Shown here: positions 44,588 through 53,502 of the stretch, in pieces
Layout: every line of letters begins with the position of its first letter
Numbering within the stretch: the stretch's first letter is position 1
NCBI RefSeq assembly: GCF_000092845.1
Contig: NC_014150.1
Span: forward strand, 1,636,919-1,700,918
Length of the DNA: 64,000 nucleotides
Direction of reading: 5' to 3'
Source of the DNA: Brachyspira murdochii DSM 12563
Lineage (GTDB): Bacteria; Spirochaetota; Brachyspiria; Brachyspirales; Brachyspiraceae
Notes under the pieces: model-generated
Database searches by the model: none
What the model saw: only the letters and a program-made list of their open reading frames with translations
What the model was told of the DNA's origin: nothing
Position numbers and translations under genes: made by a program

Positions 44588-45515
44588 GTGTTTAATAGGT
44601 TATACAGGTTTTGTAGGAAGTAACATATTGCTTAAATCAGATTTTGAATTCAAATATAATTCAAAAAATATAAATGATATTAAAAATAAAAAATTTGATT
44701 TATTAATCTGTTCATCAATACCAGCCGATATGCAGCTTGCTAATACTAATCCAGAAAAAGATTTATCAAATATTAAAGAATTACTAAATATATTAAGCAC
44801 TGTAAAAGCTAATAAAGCTGTATTAATATCAACTATAGCAGTATATCCTCAGCCTGCTATTTATGATGAAAATAGTAATGATTTTATTAGTGATTCTGAT
44901 TACGGAAAAAATAGAAAAATAGCAGAAGATGAATTTGCTAATATTTTTAATAATTCTCATATAATAAGATTGCCTGCATTATTTGGTAGAAATTTAAAAA
45001 AGAATTTTATATATGATATAATAAATCCTGAGCCAGCATTTTTTACAGAAAAAAAAATTGAAACAATAAAAGATAAGATAGTTTTTTCAAAAAGATATTA
45101 TAAATTTGACTTAGAAAAAAAGAGATATGTATTTGATAAAAATAGTGCAATTGAAGATAAGGTATTAAATATAATAAGAAAAGAGTTATTTGATATCAAT
45201 GAAACATCATTGCAATTTACTAATTCTGAAAGCACTTTTCAATTTTACAATTTAGATAATTTGTATAGTGATATATTAAAATCAATAGAATATAATATTT
45301 ATAGGCTTAATATATGTTCTGCCCCTATTTCAGCAAGAGATCTTATGAAAAATATTTTTAATAAAGAATTTATTTCCAACAATGCAAAATTATATAATTA
45401 TAATATGAAAAGTATATATGCTGATAAATGGGAAAATGATAAACAGTATTTATACAGTGAAAAAAATATATATGATGATTTAAGAGAATTTTTTAAATTA
45501 AATGGAGTATTATGA
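44580..45515 (+). CDS. NAD-dependent epimerase/dehydratase-like protein (SDR)
   Basis: A 311-residue extended-SDR protein. The cofactor motif is I-G-Y-T-G-F-V-G-S-N (residues 6-15), the S-T-I-A-V-Y strand is near 84-89, and the catalytic Y-x-x-x-K region reads Y-G-K-N-R-K, so the position normally lysine is arginine. Such enzymes act on nucleotide sugars. AGGAG precedes the start, and the end overlaps the next gene by four bases (ATGA). Activity could be reduced by the arginine substitution. Confidence 0.78.
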   Translation: MNKCLIGYTGFVGSNILLKSDFEFKYNSKNINDIKNKKFDLLICSSIPADMQLANTNPEKDLSNIKELLNILSTVKANKAVLISTIAVYPQPAIYDENSNDFISDSDYGKNRKIAEDEFANIFNNSHIIRLPALFGRNLKKNFIYDIINPEPAFFTEKKIETIKDKIVFSKRYYKFDLEKKRYVFDKNSAIEDKVLNIIRKELFDINETSLQFTNSESTFQFYNLDNLYSDILKSIEYNIYRLNICSAPISARDLMKNIFNKEFISNNAKLYNYNMKSIYADKWENDKQYLYSEKNIYDDLREFFKLNGVL

Positions 45516-46336
45516 TGAAATTATGTATATCTGCTTTAGCTTGGAATATAAAAAATAAAGACAAGGTTTATAATTTTTTATCGAAAAAAGGAATAAAATT
45601 TATAGAAATAGTACCGTTTAAAATATCAAAATTAGGTTTATATGATGAGTACAATAATTATATTAAATTAAAAAGAGAATGGGAAAATTTTGGATTACAA
45701 GCCGTCTCTATGCAAAGTTTGCATTTTGGATTAAGTAATTGTTCATTATTCAATTCTGAAATTGAAAGAAAAAAACTATATGAATATACATTAAAGTCTA
45801 TAGAGATTGCTTCTACATGTGGTATAGAGCATATAGTATTTGGTTCTCCAAAATTGAGAGTTATTCCTTATAATATGCCCTATGATAAAGCTAATGATAT
45901 AGCTTTGGAATTCTTTACAAAATTAAATGATGATGCTATTAAATATAATGTTGTAATTGGTTTAGAGCCTAATTCTAAAGAATATGGTACTAATTTTTTA
46001 ACTAATACTAAAGATACATTTGATTTTATCAAAAAAATAAATTTAAAAAATATAAAAATAAATTTAGATTTAAGTACTATAATTTTAGAAAATGAAAATA
46101 TATCACAATCCATAGATTTAGTAAATTCATTGAATTATAGCTTTCATTGTCATATAAGCATACCTTATTTAAAAAATAATTATGTAGATTATAAAAATAA
46201 TTTAATAGAATATTTTTCAAAATTAAAAAATTCTAGAGTTAATCACTGTTCAATAGAAACTGTAATAAATAATGATAGTGAGATAGAAAATATTAATATT
46301 ATAAATAAAATAATTGATTTTATAGAATCAATATAA
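45512..46336 (+). CDS. Sugar phosphate isomerase/epimerase-like TIM barrel
   Basis: A 274-residue AP_endonuc_2 (xylose-isomerase-like) barrel: L-C-I-S-A-L-A-W at the first strand, F-I-E-I-V-P-F-K-I at the second, H-I-V-F-G-S-P-K at the fifth, and I-G-L-E-P-N-S with the metal-ligand glutamate near residue 151. The start overlaps the preceding gene. In this cluster it presumably isomerises or epimerises a sugar precursor. The substrate is unknown. Confidence 0.78.
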   Translation: MMKLCISALAWNIKNKDKVYNFLSKKGIKFIEIVPFKISKLGLYDEYNNYIKLKREWENFGLQAVSMQSLHFGLSNCSLFNSEIERKKLYEYTLKSIEIASTCGIEHIVFGSPKLRVIPYNMPYDKANDIALEFFTKLNDDAIKYNVVIGLEPNSKEYGTNFLTNTKDTFDFIKKINLKNIKINLDLSTIILENENISQSIDLVNSLNYSFHCHISIPYLKNNYVDYKNNLIEYFSKLKNSRVNHCSIETVINNDSEIENINIINKIIDFIESI

Positions 46337-46352
46337 AAGGAAACAATTTAAT

Positions 46353-47138
46353 ATGTTGAGAGAAATACCCTATTATAAAATAGAAGAATTTTTTAATAAA
46401 AAACATAAATATTGTGTAGGTATTCCATTATTGAATGAGGGTGAAAGAATACAAAAAGAATTGAAATCTATGTTAGATAATGATATACCAAATATAGCAG
46501 ATATTATTATATTTGATGGCGGCAGTAATGACGGATCTACTAATGAAGATTTTCTAAAAAGTGTAAATGTAAGAACTCTTCTTATAAAAACTGGTGAAGG
46601 AAAACAAGGAGCACAGTTTAGGATGGGATTTGATTATATTTTAAATCAAGGATATGAAGGTATAATAACTATAGATGGAAATAATAAAGATGGGGTGGAA
46701 TATATAAAAGATTTTATTAAAAAATTAGAAGAAGGATATGATTTTATACAAGGTTCAAGATTTATAAAAGGAGGTATTCATAAAAATACACCAATATCAA
46801 GATATTTAGCTGTTAAATTAGTGCATGCTCCTTGGATTAGTTTTATGTCAGGTTTTAAATATACTGACACTACATCAGCATACAGAGGTATTTCTAAAAA
46901 ATTATTATTAGATGAAAATATTAATATATTTAGAAATATATTTTCAGGATATGAATTATTATTTTATATGTCTGTAATGGCACCAAAATTAAATTATAAA
47001 GTTTGTGAAATTCCTGTATCAAGGATATACCCTAAAAATATTAAAACTCCTACAAAAATAACTTTTTCAGGTAATTTTAATATCATTAAAACTTTATATA
47101 AAATACATATGGGTTTTTATAATATTATAATAAAATAG
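46353..47138 (+). CDS. GT2-family glycosyltransferase 3
   Basis: A 261-residue GT-A glycosyltransferase, the third of the paralogous set (P-L-L-N-E-G-E-R, F-D-G-G-S-N-D-G-S, I-D-G-N-N-K-D). It is more divergent than the other two, and its C-terminus lacks the K-G-F-S-S-N block (it has T-F-S-G-N-F-N-I-I-K). AAGGAA precedes the start. It closes the glycan locus on the right; the gap to the transaldolase gene shows no terminator that I can see. Confidence 0.85.
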   Translation: MLREIPYYKIEEFFNKKHKYCVGIPLLNEGERIQKELKSMLDNDIPNIADIIIFDGGSNDGSTNEDFLKSVNVRTLLIKTGEGKQGAQFRMGFDYILNQGYEGIITIDGNNKDGVEYIKDFIKKLEEGYDFIQGSRFIKGGIHKNTPISRYLAVKLVHAPWISFMSGFKYTDTTSAYRGISKKLLLDENINIFRNIFSGYELLFYMSVMAPKLNYKVCEIPVSRIYPKNIKTPTKITFSGNFNIIKTLYKIHMGFYNIIIK

Positions 47139-47292
47139 TTATTAGATAAAATTGATTAATTAAAAAAGTAATATTAGAAAATAGAAGATTTAAGTATAAT
47201 TCTATTAATTAATAATATATTAAAATAATATTGATAAAATATAATCTAGGCTATATAATATAAGCAATAATAATTTTAAGGAGATTTTATTA

Positions 47293-47946
47293 ATGAAGTT
47301 TTTTATAGATACTGCTAATGTTGATGAAATTAGAAAAGCTAATGATATGGGAGTTATTTGCGGAGTTACTACAAACCCTTCTCTAATAGCTAAAGAGGGA
47401 AGAGATTTTAAAAAAACTATAGAAGAAATTACTACTATAGTTGACGGACCTATATCTGGTGAAGTGAAAGCTACTACTGAAAAAGCGGAAGATATGATAA
47501 TAGAAGCCAGAGAAATTGCTAAAATACACAAAAATATGGTAGTAAAAATTCCTATGACATCAGAAGGATTAAAAGCAGTTAAAGTACTTTCTAAAGAAGG
47601 AATAAAAACAAATGTTACTTTAATCTTTTCTGCTAATCAGGCACTTTTGGCAGCAAGAGCAGGTGCAGCTTATGTTTCACCATTTATAGGAAGACTAGAT
47701 GATATATCAATCGACGGACTTGAACTTATAAGAACTATTTCTGATATTTTTGCAACTCATGCAATAGAAACAGAAATTATTTCAGCAAGCGTACGCCATC
47801 CTATACATGTTACTGAATGTGCATTAGCTGGTGCTGATATTGCTACTGTACCATATAGTGTAATAGTACAGATGACTAAACACCCATTAACTGATCAAGG
47901 TATAGAAAAATTCAAAAAAGATTATGAGGCAGTTTTCGGAAAATAA
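47293..47946 (+). CDS. tal: Transaldolase (small TalC/MipB-type)
   Basis: A 217-residue class I aldolase of the small transaldolase/fructose-6-phosphate aldolase subfamily. The Schiff-base lysine is K85 (V-V-K-I-P-M-T) and D6 is conserved. The residues that separate the two activities point to transaldolase: E57 where FSA has Gln59, and F131 (A-Y-V-S-P-F-I-G-R) where FSA has Tyr131. It works in the non-oxidative pentose phosphate pathway, moving a dihydroxyacetone unit. AAGGAG precedes the start and an intrinsic terminator follows. Confidence 0.92.
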   Translation: MKFFIDTANVDEIRKANDMGVICGVTTNPSLIAKEGRDFKKTIEEITTIVDGPISGEVKATTEKAEDMIIEAREIAKIHKNMVVKIPMTSEGLKAVKVLSKEGIKTNVTLIFSANQALLAARAGAAYVSPFIGRLDDISIDGLELIRTISDIFATHAIETEIISASVRHPIHVTECALAGADIATVPYSVIVQMTKHPLTDQGIEKFKKDYEAVFGK

Positions 47947-47967
47947 TTTATTATAATTATATTTTGT

Positions 47968-48005
47968 AAAGAGAGGTATTTTATTATAATACTTCTCTTT
48001 TTTGT
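47968..48005 (+). terminator. Intrinsic terminator after the transaldolase gene
   Basis: AAAGAGAGGTATT pairs with AATACTTCTCTTT (one mismatch), followed by a T-run. Confidence 0.75.
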
Positions 48006-48013
48006 TTTTTATT

Positions 48014-48215
48014 AAATCCCCGCCCTTTTAGATTTAAAAGCTTTATTTTTTTAATAGGTTTTAATTAAATTTATAAGTTTGTATTTTTTAAGCATACCCG
48101 CCCAAGCGTAATTTAAATTTGCACTTTACTCCACGCACGTAGAGATGATTTTTTAATACAGATTAATTAATAATTCTAACTTTACTAATATATAAGAATT
48201 AAGTTTAACGTGCGT
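48014..48215 (-). repeat. ACGCACG repeat, inverted, unit plus left part only
   Basis: On the - strand: a unit ACGCACG...CGTGCGT (48215 down to 48133), then GGGCGGGTATGCTT and the AAAGCTTTTAAATCTAAAAGGGCGGGGATT end. The right part is missing. It stands directly downstream of the transaldolase terminator. Confidence 0.8.
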
Positions 48216-48267
48216 TTAATGATACCTAAATATAATCTAATGATGATGTTAAAATAATATAATAAAT

Positions 48268-48420
48268 TTAAAACCAATCTACGAACTGTACTGAATTTAA
48301 TAATTTTAACTGCTCTTCTCTTCTAGCAATCTCTTTTTTTACTTCAGCAATGCATTCCTCAATTTTATATTTGTTTTTTTGATATTTGAAGATTTTATTT
48401 TGCTTTTGTTTGTCTGTCAT
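48268..48420 (-). pseudogene. Gene remnant, small open frame of 50 codons
   Basis: On the - strand an ATG at 48420 opens a 50-codon frame (M-T-D-K-Q-K-Q-N-K-I-F-K-Y to V-D-W-F) without a ribosome-binding site. Upstream in the same frame, after a TAA, there are another 30 protein-like codons (S-F-K-I-P-I-E-L-A-I-F-K-L-N), to about 48525. I read it as the C-terminal end of a longer, now broken gene, perhaps a glycosyltransferase given its composition and neighbours; that identity is a guess. Nothing else is seen between 48421 and 48580. Confidence 0.45.
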
Positions 48421-48584
48421 TTTAGAAAATTTAGCTTATAATTTTTTTAAGAATATTTTATCTCTAATTAATTTTCTTTTCACATTTAACTTAAATATAG
48501 CTAGTTCAATAGGGATCTTAAAGGATTAATAATCATATAAATACCCACGAATTATTTTTTAGAATTATATATTATTTTACCAAA

Positions 48585-48620
48585 AAATAAAGACTGTGAT
48601 ATTTACAGCCTTTATTTATC
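48585..48620. terminator. Terminator of ligA (- strand)
   Basis: AATAAAGACTGT pairs with ACAGCCTTTATT over a short loop, with an A-rich left flank that reads as a T-run on the - strand. Confidence 0.65.
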
Positions 48621-48645
48621 CATTTATTATTTTTTATTTAATATT

Positions 48646-50664
<2,019 letters not shown>

Positions 50665-50674
50665 TTATATAAAT

Positions 50675-50869
50675 TTACTTTTTCATTTTATGTCTTATTA
50701 TTAAATCTTCTAGCATTATTTTTATAAATTTGTATCCGTCTTCAGTATGTTCATTTAAATTGACTTCTTTTTCCTGATGTTTTCCATCATCTGATTTTAT
50801 AACTTCTACTAATTTAGCCTGACCATTTTTTAATAATTCATCTACTTTAAATTTATAATCTTTGTCCAT
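50675..50869 (-). CDS. Small hypothetical protein upstream of ligA
   Basis: A 64-residue charged protein with GAGG just before its ATG, co-oriented with ligA 37 bases away. Sequence features are a lysine-rich N-terminus and an E-D-G-Y-K-F-I-K-I-M-L-E-D segment. No family is recognised. The clean ribosome-binding site and operon-like spacing support a real gene. Confidence 0.65.
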   Translation of the reverse strand: MDKDYKFKVDELLKNGQAKLVEVIKSDDGKHQEKEVNLNEHTEDGYKFIKIMLEDLIIRHKMKK

Positions 50870-50946
50870 TAAAACCTCTATATTGTAATTTATACTATTA
50901 TAATATAAAATGGCTTGAATTCAATACTTAAATTTAGGGGATAAAT

Positions 50947-51162
50947 ATGGTATTAGAACTTCCTTCAACACTAAAAAAAAATATAGAAAATATTGCCAAA
51001 GAAAAGAATATATCTGAAAGTAAATTGATAGAAAATGCTATTATAGAATATTTAGAAGATTATTATGATTATAAAATTATTTTAGAAGCAGAAGAAAGAT
51101 TAAAAAAAGGTGAAGAATTATATTCTATTGATGAAGTAAAAAAAGATTTAAATATAAAATGA
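50947..51162 (+). CDS. Ribbon-helix-helix antitoxin of a RelBE-type pair
   Basis: A 71-residue protein. The N-terminal V-L-E-L-P-S-T-L-K-K-N-I-E-N-I-A-K-E-K-N-I-S is a ribbon-helix-helix DNA-binding motif, which would bind the operon's own promoter; the acidic C-terminus (E-E-L-Y-S-I-D-E-V-K-K-D-L) is the usual toxin-binding region. AGGGG precedes the start. The stop overlaps the toxin start (ATGA), so synthesis is coupled. Confidence 0.85.
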   Translation: MVLELPSTLKKNIENIAKEKNISESKLIENAIIEYLEDYYDYKIILEAEERLKKGEELYSIDEVKKDLNIK

Positions 51163-51419
51163 AAGTAAGCATTACAAAAACATCTAAAAAATCATTGGAG
51201 AAATTAGACAATACTATTCAAAAAAGAATATTAGATTTTTTATCTGATTTAGAAACATTAGAAAATCCTAGAATAAAAGGTAAATCTTTAAAAGGTGAGT
51301 TAAAAGAGTATTGGCGTTATAGAGTAGGTGATTATAGAATTCTAAGTAAAATTATTGATAACGAATTAATTATTCTAGTTATAGATATTGGTCATAGAAA
51401 AAATATTTATAATAATTAA
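51159..51419 (+). CDS. RelE/ParE-family toxin
   Basis: An 86-residue basic protein with the RelE fold pattern (K-T-S-K-K-S-L-E-K-L-D then Y-W-R-Y-R-V-G-D-Y-R-I-L). The W-R-Y-R-V-G-D-Y-R block and the C-terminal I-G-H-R-K-N-I-Y match RelE-type mRNA interferases that cut mRNA in the ribosomal A site. It overlaps the antitoxin gene by four bases. The module is intact and lies between ligA and aspS. Confidence 0.85.
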   Translation: MKVSITKTSKKSLEKLDNTIQKRILDFLSDLETLENPRIKGKSLKGELKEYWRYRVGDYRILSKIIDNELIILVIDIGHRKNIYNN

Positions 51420-51537
51420 CCATAAACTACAATTTAAAGAATATGAATTATTATAGTCTTTTAACAAAGCAAAACTGATTTATATTATAATACATTAAAT
51501 AATTATGAAATATAATTGTTTAGCTATATATAATAAT

Positions 51538-51572
51538 AAAGCCCCATTATAATAATGAGGCTTTTATTTTTT
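51538..51572. terminator. Terminator between the toxin gene and aspS
   Basis: AAAGCCCCATTAT pairs imperfectly with ATAATGAGGCTTT, with T- or A-rich flanks; it probably serves aspS on the - strand and the toxin operon on the + strand. Confidence 0.7.
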
Positions 51573-51587
51573 ATTAAATATTAAAAA

Positions 51588-53351
51588 TTATTCTTCAACT
51601 TTTAAGTGAAGCTCTTCAAGCTGATCATCATCTACAGTAGAAGGACAGCCGCTCATCAAACATTGACCTTTCTGAGTTTTAGGGAATGCTATAACTTCTC
51701 TAATACTGTCTTGCTTTTGTAGAAGCATAATAACTCTGTCTATACCAAAAGCCATACCGCACATAGGAGGAGCTCCGTATTTTAAAGCATCTAGTAAGAA
51801 TCCAAATCTTATTTTAGCCTTTTCATCATCTATACCTAAAAGACTGAATATTTTAGCCTGTACTTTGCTGTCATATATACGCTGACCGCCGCCGCCTATT
51901 TCGTTGCCATTTAATACCAAGTCATAAGTATCGCTTCTTACTTTTAACACATCTGTATCTAATAAAGGAACATCTTCAGGTACTGGAGCTGTGAATGGGT
52001 GGTGAGTAGCAGATATTCTTTTTTCTTTATGATCATATTCAAATAATGGAAACTCTACTACCCAAAGGAAGTTTAATTTATCTTTATCTATTAAGTTTAA
52101 TTTTTCACCTACTTTTAATCTCAAATTACCTAATGCATCATAAGTAACTTTCGGAGTATCAGCAACAAAGAATAGTAGGTCTCCTTTTTCTGCTTTAGTA
52201 ACTTCTAATATTTTTTTCTGATTGTCTTCAGAGAAGAATTTAACTATGTTAGATTCAAGTCCGTTTTCAGTAACTCTCATCCAAGCAAGTCCTTTAGCTC
52301 CGAATATACCTACATATTTTGTGAAGTCATCAATATCTTTTCTGCTTAATTTATCAACGCCGCCTTTAGCATTCAAACATCTTATTATAAATTTATTATC
52401 CAAAGCATTTTTAAATACTGCAAAATCACAGCCTCTAACAGCTTCTTCAACATTAATAAGTTTTAATTCAAATCTAGTATCAGGCTTATCGCTTCCGTAC
52501 ATTTCCATAGCATCATAATAATTCAATCTAGGAAAAGGAGTAGGTAGGTCAATACCATAAACATCTTTAACTATATTAGCAGTAACACTTTCCATAATGG
52601 ATAAAAACTCATCAGTATTAAGGAAAGAAGTTTCAATATCTACTTGAGTAAACTCAGGCTGTCTGTCTGCTCTCAAGTCTTCATCACGGAAACATTTAGC
52701 TACTTGATAGTATCTGTCAAAACCGCCTATCATAAGTATTTGTTTGAATATTTGAGGAGACTGAGGAAGTGCATAAAAATCACCTGCATTTAATCTTGAA
52801 GGAACAAGGAAGTCTCTTGCACCTTCCGGAGTGCTTTTATTTAATATAGGAGTTTCTACATCTATAAAGCCGTTATCAGCTAAATGTTTTCTAAAGGCAT
52901 TAGTAATTTGAAATCTTTTATATAGGTTATTAAATACTTTAGGTCTTCTTAAATCTAAGTATCTGTATTTAAGTCTTATATCTTCTCCAGTATCAATATC
53001 ATCTTCAAGAAGGAAAGGAGGAGTTTCAGAGGTATTAAGAAGTTCCATTTTTTCAACCATAACTTCTATTTCGCCAGTAGGAATTTTTGGGTTAATCATC
53101 TCTTCGCTTCTAGCTCTAACTTTTCCTTCTACACTAATAACGTATTCGCTTCTTAAATCCTGAGCGTCATTATGTGCTTCTTTGCTTATTTCTGGATTGA
53201 ATACTATTTGTACAAATCCTGTTCTGTCTCTTAAATCTACAAATATTACTCCGCCATGATCTCTTCTTCTTAAAACCCAACCAGCTAGTTTTACTTCTTT
53301 GCCGATATCATTTTTGCTTAATATTCCATTATAGGCACTTTTAAAACGCAT
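51588..53351 (-). CDS. aspS: Aspartyl-tRNA synthetase
   Basis: A 587-residue class II synthetase of bacterial length, including the GAD insertion domain. The N-terminal OB fold has L-A-G-W-V-L-R-R-R-D-H-G-G-V-I-F-V-D-L-R-D. Motif 2 reads F-R-D-E-D-L-R-A-D-R-Q-P-E-F-T-Q-V-D and motif 3 G-x-A-F-G-I-D-R. It charges tRNA-Asp; whether it also charges tRNA-Asn depends on whether the genome has AsnRS or GatCAB, not visible here. GAGGG precedes the start. Confidence 0.97.
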   Translation of the reverse strand: MRFKSAYNGILSKNDIGKEVKLAGWVLRRRDHGGVIFVDLRDRTGFVQIVFNPEISKEAHNDAQDLRSEYVISVEGKVRARSEEMINPKIPTGEIEVMVEKMELLNTSETPPFLLEDDIDTGEDIRLKYRYLDLRRPKVFNNLYKRFQITNAFRKHLADNGFIDVETPILNKSTPEGARDFLVPSRLNAGDFYALPQSPQIFKQILMIGGFDRYYQVAKCFRDEDLRADRQPEFTQVDIETSFLNTDEFLSIMESVTANIVKDVYGIDLPTPFPRLNYYDAMEMYGSDKPDTRFELKLINVEEAVRGCDFAVFKNALDNKFIIRCLNAKGGVDKLSRKDIDDFTKYVGIFGAKGLAWMRVTENGLESNIVKFFSEDNQKKILEVTKAEKGDLLFFVADTPKVTYDALGNLRLKVGEKLNLIDKDKLNFLWVVEFPLFEYDHKEKRISATHHPFTAPVPEDVPLLDTDVLKVRSDTYDLVLNGNEIGGGGQRIYDSKVQAKIFSLLGIDDEKAKIRFGFLLDALKYGAPPMCGMAFGIDRVIMLLQKQDSIREVIAFPKTQKGQCLMSGCPSTVDDDQLEELHLKVEE

Positions 53352-53502
53352 ATTAATTCCCTCTTAAAAAATTATTTATTTAATTAAGTTATTTTTTATT
53401 TAGTTTGAATAAACATAATTATTATATTATATATATGTATAAAAATCAATTACTTTAATCGTATTTTGGTAAGTACTCTTTGATATATTTATAGCTTAAA
53501 AA

